Positions 19,401-27,114 are shown, counted from the stretch's first letter. The stretch: 64,000 nt of DNA from Lentzea sp. NBRC 102530 (GCF_030269365.1 NZ_BSTF01000002.1:124001-188000), one strand, 5' to 3'. The notes: generated from the letters alone by a model not told the origin. Numbers and translations are program-made.

Positions 19401-20088
19401 GATCGAGTGCCTGGCGGACAACGGGATCGCGGGCGTGCTGACCCCGTTGCCCGCACCGGGAGCGTTGCTGGACAGCGCCGGGCAGCTGATCGGCCACTGG
19501 ATGCAGGTCTGCCACACGGTCGACCAGACGGTGCTGCCGACCGGGATCGAGCGCGTCACGTTCCACGGCCCTGCCCCGACCGGCGACGTCCACTGCACCG
19601 CGTGGATCCGCGAACTGACGGACCAGACCATGGTCGGCGACCTCGAACTGACCGCGAACGGCGTGCTGTGGTGCCGGATCACCGGCTGGACCACCCGCCG
19701 GTTCACCACCGACGACCGCATCTGGCAGGTCAAGCTCAAGCCCGGCACCGAGATGCTGTCCACACAGGACGGTCAGTGGCTGCGCGTGGCGGAGAACTGG
19801 TCGGACAGCGCGACCCGCGACCTGATCATGCGCCGCTACCTGAACTCGGCGGAGCGCAAGCACTACGGCGGTCTGGACGTGCCGGCCCAGCGCGACTGGC
19901 TGCTGCGCGTGATCGCGGTGAAGGACGCCGTGCGCTCCTGGCTGTGGGGCCGCGGGGCGGGGCCGGTCTACCCGGCGGAACTCACCGTCACCGCCGACGG
20001 ACGGGTGCGCGGGGCCTTCGCCGTCCCGCGCGTCGAAGTCACCAGTGAACGAGGGCACGCCGCGGCCCGCGTGCGAACGGAGATCTGA
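16411..20088 (+). CDS. Pfa-like second subunit: KS-AT-DH with PPTase-like C-terminus
   Basis: A 1225-residue PfaC-like partner of the preceding synthase, starting 13 bases inside it. KS has Cys207 in DAACASG and the His motifs EAHGTAT and IGHAMPAAG. It is preceded by IAIVGIGAVFPGA almost at residue 1, so the ATG is secure. A shortened acyltransferase-like domain has LFPGFEREF and Ser581 in GHSMGE with GFHTPAL. A dehydratase follows with His869 in VDHSVF, GFPIVPATG and the second hot-dog FHGPAFAG...GALLDSAGQLIG. The last 100 residues carry WLLRVIAVKDAVRSW (Lys1171-Asp1172), resembling the W-x-x-KEA motif of Sfp-type phosphopantetheinyl transferases but without an obvious N-terminal half. No ACP is present, so it must work on the ACPs of its partner or the free ACP downstream. 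Confidence 0.88.
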   Translation: MGGIAIVGIGAVFPGAPDAAAFWRNIAGGVDAIGQIPAGRWDPATYYDQDSRSGDRFYCRRGGFVDDLAEFDPTRFGIMPSTVDGAEPDQLLALATAAEAIADAGGEAVLPSRDRVGVVVGRGGYLTPGCAKLDQRVRLADEVVSVVQDLFPHLAGSEIDTVRQAIRERFGPEQPESSIGLVPNLAASRIANRFDLKGTAYTVDAACASGLVAVEHAVRELQEGRADAMIAGAVHVCHHPTLWSVFTQLRALSPSERIRPFDANADGTLLSEGVGMVVLKRLEDVGDERVYAVIRGIGSASDGRATSMMTPNPEGQLLAVHRAWASAGLDPRRDAPGLIEAHGTATPAGDAAELQTMISAFGEQGDEIGIGTVKSMIGHAMPAAGMAGLIKAALALHHHTLPPTLHVENPHSSLTGTRFAPVTSAREWTGRHRAVVNAFGFGGINAHAVLDGHTIAKPRKPVMTFAADTADELARALKERRTSSADRAFRLAIGNPDDRKLELAERVVQQGRAWPGRHDIWFSPQPLLSSTDQVAFLFPGFEREFSGEVVEHAIGLLQDGRREARELMALGITPGALAGHSMGEWTAMVVGGIYPTIDQFVGALGPGAVAVVDIAYAALGCSAGTAERYLVDGVTISHDNCPHQSVICGPIEKLEEVLGTLKANGVMAQLMPFRTGFHTPALAPYLGRAKEMLDALPVRASDVPVWSANSLAPMAAQDVRELVLRHLVEPVRFRPLLQRLHDNGFRAFVQIGQGSLPGFVGDTLHDRPHIAVNADIAPEALWAFGLKRGTAHRVKLRLGTRKIKVEPLLSQPALSTEPIADDSPMSAAVTKLLAHTNAVAREVAGALRPNEAGFTREFSLRTMPELVDHSVFPQAPGWPDLADGFPIVPATGLLEVFADAARRLTGGAVHGFDQVRAKRWLTALPATTVKVSARSEGPDRVVVKVGDYAEGVVLMSPQTPERVGRQLEGVREAPVPAAELYRDNWMFHGPAFAGVTKIECLADNGIAGVLTPLPAPGALLDSAGQLIGHWMQVCHTVDQTVLPTGIERVTFHGPAPTGDVHCTAWIRELTDQTMVGDLELTANGVLWCRITGWTTRRFTTDDRIWQVKLKPGTEMLSTQDGQWLRVAENWSDSATRDLIMRRYLNSAERKHYGGLDVPAQRDWLLRVIAVKDAVRSWLWGRGAGPVYPAELTVTADGRVRGAFAVPRVEVTSERGHAAARVRTEI

Positions 20089-20348
20089 TGGACGAGGTGC
20101 TGCAGCAGGTCGCGAAGCTGATCACCGAGGTGGTCGGGCCCGACTTCCTGCTGGGCGTGGAGATCACCCGCGACACCACGTTCAGCGACGACCTGGGCCT
20201 GGAGTCGATCGAGTTCGTCGCGCTGGCCGACAAGCTCAACGCCCACTACGGCGTCGACCTCGTGGCCTTCCTGGCGGACATGGACATCGACGAGATCATG
20301 GCGATGTCCGTCGGCCGGCTCGTCGACCACATCACGGCCCGTGTCTGA
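20088..20348 (+). CDS. Free-standing acyl carrier protein
   Basis: An 86-residue ACP. The phosphopantetheine attachment serine is Ser40 in DDLGLESIEF, with the usual acidic helix II after it. The ATG overlaps the stop of the KS-AT-DH gene by one base, and its own end overlaps the next hydrolase gene by 8 bases, so all three should be made in fixed ratio. It differs from the tandem ACPs of the first synthase (ESIEF versus DSIKR), so it probably has a separate task, such as receiving the starter or handing the finished chain to the hydrolase or glycosyltransferase. Confidence 0.92.
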   Translation: MDEVLQQVAKLITEVVGPDFLLGVEITRDTTFSDDLGLESIEFVALADKLNAHYGVDLVAFLADMDIDEIMAMSVGRLVDHITARV

Positions 20349-21108
20349 CGTCCACGCCCGAGGGCTGCGGTTCCACGTGCAGCGGCTCGGGCCGGCGGAA
20401 GGCCCGACCGTCGTGTTCGTGCACGGCCTGGTCATGGACAACCTGTCGAGCTTCTACTACACGCTCGCCGCGCCGCTGGCCAAGGCCGGGTTCGGCACCG
20501 TGCTGTTCGACCTGCGCGGCCACGGCCTGTCCGAACGCCCGCCGACCGGGTACACGCCCGAGGAGAGCGCTCTCGACCTGATCGCCGTGCTGGACGAGAT
20601 CGGCGTGACCGAGCCCGTCCACCTGCTGGGCAACAGCTACGGCGGGGTCGTCGCGATGCACGCGGCCGTCCAGGCGCCCGACCGGGTGGGCGGCGTCGTG
20701 CTGGTCGAGTCGGCGGTCGGGGGAGTGGTCGGCGACGCCTGGTTCGAGGACATCACCAACACCCTGACGGTCGCGGCGCTCGGGCTGGAGTTCGACCGCA
20801 CCCAGGACCAGTTGATGGCACTGGGTCAGCGCAAGATCGCGAAGCTCGCCGTGAACGCCAACGCGTTGCTCAACGGCACGACGCTGATCGACGACCTCGG
20901 GTCCGGCGCCAAGCTCGACCTGACCGAGGTGCGGTGCCCGGTGCTCGGGGTCTACGGCGCCGAGTCCGAACTCGTCGGTGCCGCCGCCGAACTGCGCGAG
21001 CGCATCCCGTCGTGCCGCCTGCACGTCGTGTCCGGGCTGGGCCACACGGTGCTGCGCGAGGCCACCCCGGAACTGCTCGAGGTGCTCTTCGACTGGTTGC
21101 CGTCATGA
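20341..21108 (+). CDS. Alpha/beta hydrolase, probable chain-release enzyme
   Basis: A 255-residue single-domain alpha/beta hydrolase. FVHGLVMDN gives the oxyanion loop, LLGNSYGGVVAM the nucleophile Ser, and GLGHTVLRE the catalytic His near the C-terminus. Asp is probably in the GVYGAESE strand region. The GTG start overlaps the ACP gene. Neither synthase protein has a thioesterase domain, so this enzyme is the best candidate to hydrolyse or transfer the acyl chain from the ACP. Acting on an ester or lactone of the product is the alternative. Confidence 0.85.
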   Translation: MSDVHARGLRFHVQRLGPAEGPTVVFVHGLVMDNLSSFYYTLAAPLAKAGFGTVLFDLRGHGLSERPPTGYTPEESALDLIAVLDEIGVTEPVHLLGNSYGGVVAMHAAVQAPDRVGGVVLVESAVGGVVGDAWFEDITNTLTVAALGLEFDRTQDQLMALGQRKIAKLAVNANALLNGTTLIDDLGSGAKLDLTEVRCPVLGVYGAESELVGAAAELRERIPSCRLHVVSGLGHTVLREATPELLEVLFDWLPS

Positions 21109-22274
21109 GCCGGTTCCTGTTCGTCGTGCCGCCGCTGACCGGCCACGTCAACCCGACCGCCTCGGTGGGCGGTGAGTTGCTGGCGCGCGGGCACGGGGTG
21201 GCGTGGGTCGGGCACCCCGGCACGTTGCGGACGCTGTTGCCGGACGACGCGAGGATCTTCCCGGCGATCGACGATGCGCTGGAGGCCGACATCCGCGCGA
21301 AGCGGGAGCGGTGGCTCGCGTTGCGCGGGATGGCGGTGCTCAAGTTCTTCTGGGAGGAGTTCCTGATCCCGCTCGGGCACTCCATGGTCCCCGGCGTCGA
21401 GGCGGCGGTGCGGGCGTTCCGGCCGGACCTGGTGGTCGCGGACCAGCAGGCGCTGGCCGGGCCGTTGGTGGCGCGGGAGTCAGGACTGCCGTGGGTGACG
21501 TCGGCGTCGACGTCGGCGGAGCTGGTCAATCCACTGAGGACGATGCCGAAGGTCGACGCCTGGGTGCGGGACCTGCTGCACGACTTCGCCGGTGGGGACG
21601 TCCGGTTCTCCGAACGGCTGGTGCTGGTCTACAGCTCGAAGGCGTTGGTGGCGGGGGAGTTCGGGGACGAGGTCGCCTTCGTCGGCCCGGCTCTGAGCCA
21701 CCGGGTGGAACGGACCGGCTTCCCGTGGGACTGGCTGGGGGGTTCGCCGGGGGGAGGAGCGGCGGGCAGGTCGCCGGGACTCGCGGGGCGATGCGTGCTC
21801 GTGTCGCTCGGCACCCTCAACGGACCTGCCGGTGAGCGTTTCCTCGGCCAGACCCTCGAAGCCGTGGACGGGCTTCCCGTGCGGGTGGTCATGGTCGCCG
21901 AACCGCGACCCGCGCCGTCCAACGTCCTGGTCCTCCCGTCCGTCCCGCAACTCGCGCTCCTGCCGCACCTGGACGCCGTCGTCACGCACGGCGGCCACAA
22001 CACGGCCTGCGAGGCGCTGGCCCACGGACTCCCGCTGGTCGTCGCCCCGATCCGGGACGACCAGCCCACGGTCGCCGCCCAGGTCGTCGCGGCGGGCGCG
22101 GGCGTCCGTCTCACGTACTCGCGGGCGCGGGCAGCAGACATCCGCAGCGCACTCACCTCCGTGCTGGACGAGCCGGAGTACGCGGCCGCCGCCGGGGCAG
22201 TGCGCGACTCGTTCCTGGCGGCGGGCGGCGCGGCCGCCGCGGCCGACCGACTCGAAAAGGTGGTGGCCGGGTGA
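21105..22274 (+). CDS. GT1-family glycosyltransferase of the lipid operon
   Basis: A 389-residue GT-B glycosyltransferase. The N-terminus FVVPPLTGHVNPTASVGGEL carries the catalytic His (GHVNP). The donor-binding C-terminal half has VLVSLGTLNG, PSVPQLALLPHLDAVVTH followed by GGHNTACEAL, and APIRDDQPTVAAQV. Its start and the hydrolase stop share ATGA. It should transfer a sugar to a hydroxyl or carboxyl of the Pfa-derived chain, making a glycolipid. It is clearly divergent from the glycosyltransferase at 7361, so it is not a recent duplicate. Confidence 0.9.
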   Translation: MSRFLFVVPPLTGHVNPTASVGGELLARGHGVAWVGHPGTLRTLLPDDARIFPAIDDALEADIRAKRERWLALRGMAVLKFFWEEFLIPLGHSMVPGVEAAVRAFRPDLVVADQQALAGPLVARESGLPWVTSASTSAELVNPLRTMPKVDAWVRDLLHDFAGGDVRFSERLVLVYSSKALVAGEFGDEVAFVGPALSHRVERTGFPWDWLGGSPGGGAAGRSPGLAGRCVLVSLGTLNGPAGERFLGQTLEAVDGLPVRVVMVAEPRPAPSNVLVLPSVPQLALLPHLDAVVTHGGHNTACEALAHGLPLVVAPIRDDQPTVAAQVVAAGAGVRLTYSRARAADIRSALTSVLDEPEYAAAAGAVRDSFLAAGGAAAAADRLEKVVAG

Positions 22275-24004
22275 TCCTCACCGTGGTGGTCGTGCTGGTC
22301 GTCCTGCTGGACGTCCTGCGGCTGCGATCCCGCGCGTCCAAGCTGCGTGTGCTCCCCCGGGGCGCGGGCGAGCACACGCTGCTCACCGCCACCGGGGTCC
22401 GTCCCGAGGGCTCGTGGGAGACCGAGGACGACCTCGTCGACCTCGTGCCGCGGGACCTGCCGACGGTGGCGGCGCTCGACCTGCTCGGCGCGGTCGACCC
22501 CGGCGAGTACCGCGACGACCAGTGGGCGCGCGGGATCAGCGCGGCGCAGGCCGTGCTGGTGCGGGAGAAGTACGCGGAGGAGTTCGACACCGACGATCCG
22601 ACGGAGTTCGTGGCGTTCGTGCGGCGGGTCAAGGACCACGTGCACGCCAAGGTCGACATCGCCGTGGCACCGGGGCTGCGGGCCGGGCCGTACGACCTCG
22701 GGTACCGCGCGGCGATGCTCCGCCGGCTCGGGAAGCGGCCATCGCTGTGGATCGCGGGCTCGGTCATCGGGTACGCGACCGTCGTCGGTGCTCTGATCAC
22801 CGACTGGCGGTGGGGACTCGTCGCGCTCGCCGCCTACTGGGCGCACCCGGTCCTGGTGTTCGCCGGCACGCCGTTGAAGCCGCGCGACCTGTGGGTGCCG
22901 CGCGTCCTGCGCACGCCGTACCTGTGGTTCAAGACGTCCGGCGGCAAGAAGTCCACCGCCGAGAAGCGACAGGCCGAACACCTCGCGCAGGCCGCGCCCT
23001 GGTACGAGGAGAACCGGGACAGGAACTTCCACGAGGCACCGCGCGACGACTGCCCGTCGTGCGGCAGCACCGACCTGCGCCGCTGGGTCACCGCGACGGA
23101 CCTGGTGCAGCGCAAGCCCGGGAAGTTCACCATGGACCGGTGTGTCCGATGTGGACACGTCTGGCAGAACCCGCGCCTCACCGGCGAAGGCCTCGGCTTC
23201 TACTACCGCGACTTCTACGACGGCCTCGGCGAGACGTCGGCGGAGGCGGTGTTCTCCGGCAAGACCGACCCCTACTACGGCCGGGCGCGCATGGTCGAGC
23301 CGTTCACCACGCCCGAACGGTGGCTGGACGTCGGCTCCGGGCACGCGCACTTCTGCCTGGGCGCCAAGGAAGTGCTGCCGCACACCAAGTTCGACGGGCT
23401 CGACCAGGGCGCGGCCATCGAGGACGCGGCCAGGCTCGGCCGGATCGAGCAGTCCTACCGGGGCAGCTTCAAGGACTTCGCGGGTGAGCTCCGGGGCCGT
23501 TACGACGTGATCAGCATGCACCACTACCTGGAACACGTGCGCGATCCGTGGGAGGAGCTCGACATCGCGGCCGACGTGCTGCCACAGGGCGGGTACCTGC
23601 TGATCGAGCTGCCGGACCCGGAGTGGCGGCTCGGCCGGTTGTTCGGCCAGTACTGGATGCCGTGGTTCCAGCCGCAGCACCAGCACATGATGCCCATCGG
23701 CAACCTGCAGCACGCGCTGGCCGACCGCGGCCTGACCACGGTGGCCACCGAACGCAGGGAAGCCCACCTCTGCAACGACTTCACGCTCGCGTTGCTGCTG
23801 TGGCTGGGCGACAAGGCACCGCGCACGCCCGCGCCGTGGCGTCCCGAGGAGGTCAGGCTGCGCCGCACCCGCAGCTTCCTCGTGTGGACGCTCGGCATCC
23901 CGGCGTTCTTCGTCGCGCTGGCGCTCGACCAGACCGTCAACCGGTTCGTGGCCGCCCGCACCGGCAACGGCAACGCCTACCGCCTGCTGGCGCGGAAGTC
24001 ATGA
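22271..24004 (+). CDS. Membrane-anchored zinc-ribbon SAM methyltransferase
   Basis: A 577-residue protein with an unusual layout. Residues 1-15 are a hydrophobic anchor (LTVVVVLVVLLDVL), and residues 155-205 contain a helical hydrophobic pair (WIAGSVIGYATVVGAL, WGLVALAAYWAHPVLVF). A zinc ribbon follows with CPSCG and CVRCG at about 265-300, then a class I SAM methyltransferase: motif I WLDVGSGHAHF, then YDVISMHHYLEHVRDPW and GGYLLIELPDPEW. A last hydrophobic helix is near 545. The zinc ribbon before the methyltransferase is seen in sugar and lipid C-methyltransferase-like families. The GTG overlaps the glycosyltransferase stop. Methylation of the glycolipid sugar or chain at the membrane is inferred. 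Confidence 0.82.
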   Translation: MILTVVVVLVVLLDVLRLRSRASKLRVLPRGAGEHTLLTATGVRPEGSWETEDDLVDLVPRDLPTVAALDLLGAVDPGEYRDDQWARGISAAQAVLVREKYAEEFDTDDPTEFVAFVRRVKDHVHAKVDIAVAPGLRAGPYDLGYRAAMLRRLGKRPSLWIAGSVIGYATVVGALITDWRWGLVALAAYWAHPVLVFAGTPLKPRDLWVPRVLRTPYLWFKTSGGKKSTAEKRQAEHLAQAAPWYEENRDRNFHEAPRDDCPSCGSTDLRRWVTATDLVQRKPGKFTMDRCVRCGHVWQNPRLTGEGLGFYYRDFYDGLGETSAEAVFSGKTDPYYGRARMVEPFTTPERWLDVGSGHAHFCLGAKEVLPHTKFDGLDQGAAIEDAARLGRIEQSYRGSFKDFAGELRGRYDVISMHHYLEHVRDPWEELDIAADVLPQGGYLLIELPDPEWRLGRLFGQYWMPWFQPQHQHMMPIGNLQHALADRGLTTVATERREAHLCNDFTLALLLWLGDKAPRTPAPWRPEEVRLRRTRSFLVWTLGIPAFFVALALDQTVNRFVAARTGNGNAYRLLARKS

Positions 24005-24759
24005 CGGACATCGCGGACCGGCCGGAGATCGCGCCGGAACTCCGGCTCGTCCCGCACGCGTTCCGGCGCACGTTCGGCAGGCCGGCCCAGGGCGTCTGGT
24101 ACGCACCGGGCGTGGTGAACCTGCTGGGCGGCGCGGTGCGGGTGCCCGCCAGGTGGGGCGCGATCGTCGCGGGCGATCGGCGCGACGACGGCGTCCTCGA
24201 GCTGGTGTCGGTGAACCGGCCCGCCGAACGCGCCGTGCTGCCTTCCGACGACGTGCCGGCCTGGGCGCGGGACGTGCGCGCGAGGGGCGGCGCCACGTTG
24301 ATGTGCAGCGTGGACCTGCCGCGGGGGAGCGGGCTCTCCGCCGGCGAGGCACTCAACGCGGCCATCGCACTCGCGCTCGACGAAAGCGACCAGCCGGACC
24401 CCGAGGTGCTCGACCTGCCCGGCCAGCGGCTGCTCGTGGTCGACACGAGGATCCGGCGGGAGGAACCGCAGGTGGAACGACCGCACACCCCGGGAACACA
24501 GGACCTCGGGACGGAACTCACGGCCTACCACCGCGCCCAGAGCCCGGATCCCGAGCAGGACGCGGTGGTGCAGGCCGCGCTGCAGGCCGGCGCACGCGGC
24601 GCGAGCATGCTGATCGACCCACCGGGCAGGCCCGCCGTCGCACTGGTCGACGCGGACCTCGTCCCGGCGGTCCGGAAGGCGATCACGAAGGCGGTGGAGA
24701 CCCCTCCCCGTTACCTCACGATCACGCCCGGCCCCTTCAAGGCAACGGCTTCACGGTGA
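24001..24759 (+). CDS. Galactokinase-like (GHMP superfamily) protein, shortened
   Basis: A 252-residue protein whose first half resembles galactokinase. FRRTFGRPAQGVWYAPGVVNLLGGAVRV matches the family's APGRVNLIGEHTDY region (a 20-residue core is degenerate: the acidic and His residues are lost). LPRGSGLSAGEALNAA matches the GLSSSAAL phosphate loop. It is much shorter than the usual 380-400 residues and lacks an obvious third GHMP motif. It may be a degenerate kinase, a sugar-binding regulator or a trimmed anomeric kinase supplying the glycosyltransferase. The start overlaps the methyltransferase stop (ATGA) and its last 23 bases overlap the convergent glucosidase gene. Confidence 0.65.
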   Translation: MTDIADRPEIAPELRLVPHAFRRTFGRPAQGVWYAPGVVNLLGGAVRVPARWGAIVAGDRRDDGVLELVSVNRPAERAVLPSDDVPAWARDVRARGGATLMCSVDLPRGSGLSAGEALNAAIALALDESDQPDPEVLDLPGQRLLVVDTRIRREEPQVERPHTPGTQDLGTELTAYHRAQSPDPEQDAVVQAALQAGARGASMLIDPPGRPAVALVDADLVPAVRKAITKAVETPPRYLTITPGPFKATASR

Positions 24760-26977
24760 ACTCGGCCCGGCGCAGGTCCTTCGAGCTCGGCCCCACGAGC
24801 AGGACGAACTCGCCGGGCTCCACCACCCGCAGACCGGCGGCGTCGACGATCGTGCAGTCCGACACCGGCAGTTCCAGGTCGACCTTGACGGTCTCACCGG
24901 GTGCCACGTCGACCTGGCTGAACGTCTTGAGCTCCTTGTCCGCCCAGCTCACCGACGTGACGGCGTCGCTCACGTAGACCTGCACGGTCTCGCGCGCGGG
25001 CCGCGACCCGGTGTTCGTCAGCGTGATCGACGCCCGCACCGTCTCGTCCGGGCGCAGCACCGCCGTCTCGACGTGCAGGTCGCCGTACTCGACCGTGGTG
25101 TACGACAGGCCCTCGCCGAACACGAACGCCGGCTCCTGCGTCAGGTCGGCGTAGCGCGTGCCGTGCTGGCCGCGGATCTGGTTGTAGTACGTCGGCTGCT
25201 GACCGGCGTGCGCGGCGAACGAGATCGGCAGGCGGCCGCTCGGCTCGACGAGGCCGTGCAGCACCTCCGCGATCGCCCGGCCGCCCTGCATGCCGGGGTT
25301 CGCGACCCACAGCAGCGCGGCGGCGTTGCGCGCCGACGGCGGCAGCACCAGCGGTTTCGACGCGAGCAGCACCACGACCAGCGGCTTGCCGGTCTCGGCC
25401 AGCGCGTCGAGCAGGGCGATCTGGCCGCCGATCAGGTCGAGCGTGGCGGTGGACCGGCCCTCGCCGACCAGTTCGATCTGGTCACCGACGACCGCGACCA
25501 CGTAGTCCGCGTCCTGGGCGGCCGCGACGGCCTCGGCGATCAGGTTCGTGTCCGGCGGGCAGGCCTGCACGATCTTCGGACGCGGCTGGCCGTCCGGGAA
25601 CGTGTCGCCCTCGGGGTCCGGCTCCAGCGTCAGGATGTCGGCGCCGCGCGCGTACGTCACCTCGCCCGACGACAGCTCGCGCAGTCCGTCGAGGACGGTG
25701 GTGATCATCTCGCGCGGGTGGCCGTTGGGCAGCCAGTCGGCCTGGCCGGACGACCCGGCCCAGTCGCCGAGCTGCGTCTGCGCGTCGTCCGCGAGCGGGC
25801 CGACGACCGCGATCTTGGCCTTGGGCCGGGTGAACGGCAGCACGCCGTCGTTGCTCAGCAGCACCAGCGACCGCCGCGCGACCTGCAGGTTCAACGCCAC
25901 GTGGTCGTCGTGGTTGATCATCGTCCGCTGGCGTTCGGCGTCGGGCCTGCGCGGGTTCTCGAACAGCCCGAGGTCGAACTTCAGCGTCAGGATCCGGGTG
26001 ACCGCGCGGTCCAGGTCGGACTCGGCGAGCAGCCCCTCCTCGACGGCCTGCAGCGCGCCGTCGAAGAACTGCGGGGTCGTCATGATCATGTCGTTGCCGG
26101 CCTTCACGGCGGCCGCCGCGGCGTGCATGTGGTCGGGCTGCAGCTTCTGCTCCCAGACCATGCGGCCGACGTTGTCCCAGTCGGTGATCAGGGTGCCCTG
26201 GTAGCCCCACTCACCGCGCAGCACCTCGTCCAGCAGCCACGAGTTGACCGTGATCGGCACGCCGTCGGTCGTCTGGTAGCCGAGCATGAACGTCGCGCAG
26301 CCCTCCCGGGCGACCTTCTCGAACGGCGGCAGGAACCACGAGCGCAGCTTGCGCCGCGACAGGTCCGCCTCGCTCGCGTCGCGCCCGCCCTGGGTCTCCG
26401 AGTACCCGGCGAAGTGCTTCGCGGTCGCGAGGATCGCCGTCTCGTCCGCGAGGCCGGTGCCCTGGTAACCGCGCACCATCGCGGCCGCGAGTTCCCCGAT
26501 CAGCACCGGGTCCTCGCCGAACGTCTCGTCCACGCGGCCCCAGCGCAGGTCCCGCGCGATGCACAGGACCGGCGAGAACGTCCAGTGCACGCCGGTCGCG
26601 GCGGCCTCGACGGCGGTGACGCGGGCGACCTGCTCGACGAGTTCCGGGTCCCACGACGCGGCCATGCCGAGCTGGGTCGGGAAGATCGTCGAGCCCTCGT
26701 AGAACGAGTGGCCGTGGATGCAGTCCTCGGCGATCAGCAACGGCACGCGCAGGCGTGTCTGCGTGGTGAGGTCTTGCGCGCGCAGCACTCGTTCCGGCGA
26801 GGTGTGCAGGATCGACCCGACGTGCTTGCGCAGCACGTGGTCGTCCAGGTCCTCCCTCGAGTCCAGCTGCATCATCTGGCCGACCTTCTCGGCCAGCGTC
26901 ATGCGGCCGAGGAGGTCGGCGACCCGCTCTGCGGTGGGCAGCGTGGCGTCGAGGTAGGGCACGTCGTCGCGATCCAT
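24737..26977 (-). CDS. Beta-glucosidase, glycoside hydrolase family 3
   Basis: A 746-residue GH3 enzyme releasing glucose (or xylose) from the non-reducing end of beta-oligosaccharides. The N-terminal barrel starts LGRMTLAEKVGQMMQ. KHFAGY and the nucleophile region GTLITDWDNVG, whose Asp corresponds to the family SDW, are intact. The alpha/beta sandwich has VVAVVGD and the C-terminal fibronectin-III-like domain starts near residue 640. No signal peptide is present, so it acts in the cytoplasm on imported oligosaccharides such as cellobiose. LacI-family operators lie 38-95 bp upstream of its ATG. Neighbouring genes do not belong to its pathway. Confidence 0.94.
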   Translation of the reverse strand: MDRDDVPYLDATLPTAERVADLLGRMTLAEKVGQMMQLDSREDLDDHVLRKHVGSILHTSPERVLRAQDLTTQTRLRVPLLIAEDCIHGHSFYEGSTIFPTQLGMAASWDPELVEQVARVTAVEAAATGVHWTFSPVLCIARDLRWGRVDETFGEDPVLIGELAAAMVRGYQGTGLADETAILATAKHFAGYSETQGGRDASEADLSRRKLRSWFLPPFEKVAREGCATFMLGYQTTDGVPITVNSWLLDEVLRGEWGYQGTLITDWDNVGRMVWEQKLQPDHMHAAAAAVKAGNDMIMTTPQFFDGALQAVEEGLLAESDLDRAVTRILTLKFDLGLFENPRRPDAERQRTMINHDDHVALNLQVARRSLVLLSNDGVLPFTRPKAKIAVVGPLADDAQTQLGDWAGSSGQADWLPNGHPREMITTVLDGLRELSSGEVTYARGADILTLEPDPEGDTFPDGQPRPKIVQACPPDTNLIAEAVAAAQDADYVVAVVGDQIELVGEGRSTATLDLIGGQIALLDALAETGKPLVVVLLASKPLVLPPSARNAAALLWVANPGMQGGRAIAEVLHGLVEPSGRLPISFAAHAGQQPTYYNQIRGQHGTRYADLTQEPAFVFGEGLSYTTVEYGDLHVETAVLRPDETVRASITLTNTGSRPARETVQVYVSDAVTSVSWADKELKTFSQVDVAPGETVKVDLELPVSDCTIVDAAGLRVVEPGEFVLLVGPSSKDLRRAEFTVKPLP

Positions 26978-27014
26978 GTGGTCTCCGAGAGGGCTCGTGC
27001 GGCGGCAGCGTCTA

Positions 27015-27028
27015 TGGGAGCGCTCTCA
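27015..27028 (-). promoter_or_regulatory. CebR-like operator
   Basis: TGGGAGCGCTCTCA differs by one base from the 14-bp CebR operator TGGGAGCGCTCCCA known from cellulose and cello-oligosaccharide genes of actinomycetes. It lies 38 bp upstream of the GH3 glucosidase start, in the expected position for cellobiose-relieved repression. The match is seen directly; identity of the repressor is inferred. Confidence 0.75.
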
Positions 27029-27037
27029 CAGTAGATA

Positions 27038-27071
27038 CCTGAAACCGGTTCCGCGCGGAACCGGTTTCAGG
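27038..27071. promoter_or_regulatory. 34-bp perfect palindrome, probable double LacI-type operator
   Basis: A perfect 34-bp palindrome with 17-bp arm CCTGAAACCGGTTCCGC followed by its exact reverse complement. Each side contains GAAACCGGTTCC, a near-palindromic LacI-family operator centred on CCGG, so the element looks like two mirrored operators sharing a GCGC centre. It sits directly behind the CebR-like site in the GH3 promoter. It has no U-tract and no gene ends into it, so a terminator role is less likely. Confidence 0.6.
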
Positions 27072-27114
27072 ATTTCCGGTACAAACGAATCGGTTGAGTA
27101 ACCCGAACGCGACA

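Noticed and set aside
12662..20058. Very long open frames on the minus strand opposite the two lipid synthase genes (over 1100 residues each)
   Set aside because: They mirror the GC-rich third positions of the plus-strand genes, have Arg/His/Asp-rich composition without any domain, and lie across recognisable catalytic motifs on the other strand.
24001..24759. Galactokinase-like gene as a frameshifted full-length galactokinase
   Set aside because: The frame runs without break from an overlapping ATG to a stop, and the opposite gene starts within its end; I see no continuation of galactokinase in other frames downstream.
27038..27071. The 34-bp palindrome as a transcription terminator
   Set aside because: No gene ends towards it without a nearer hairpin (27115-27142 serves the lipoprotein), there is no U-tract, and it lies in the GH3 promoter.
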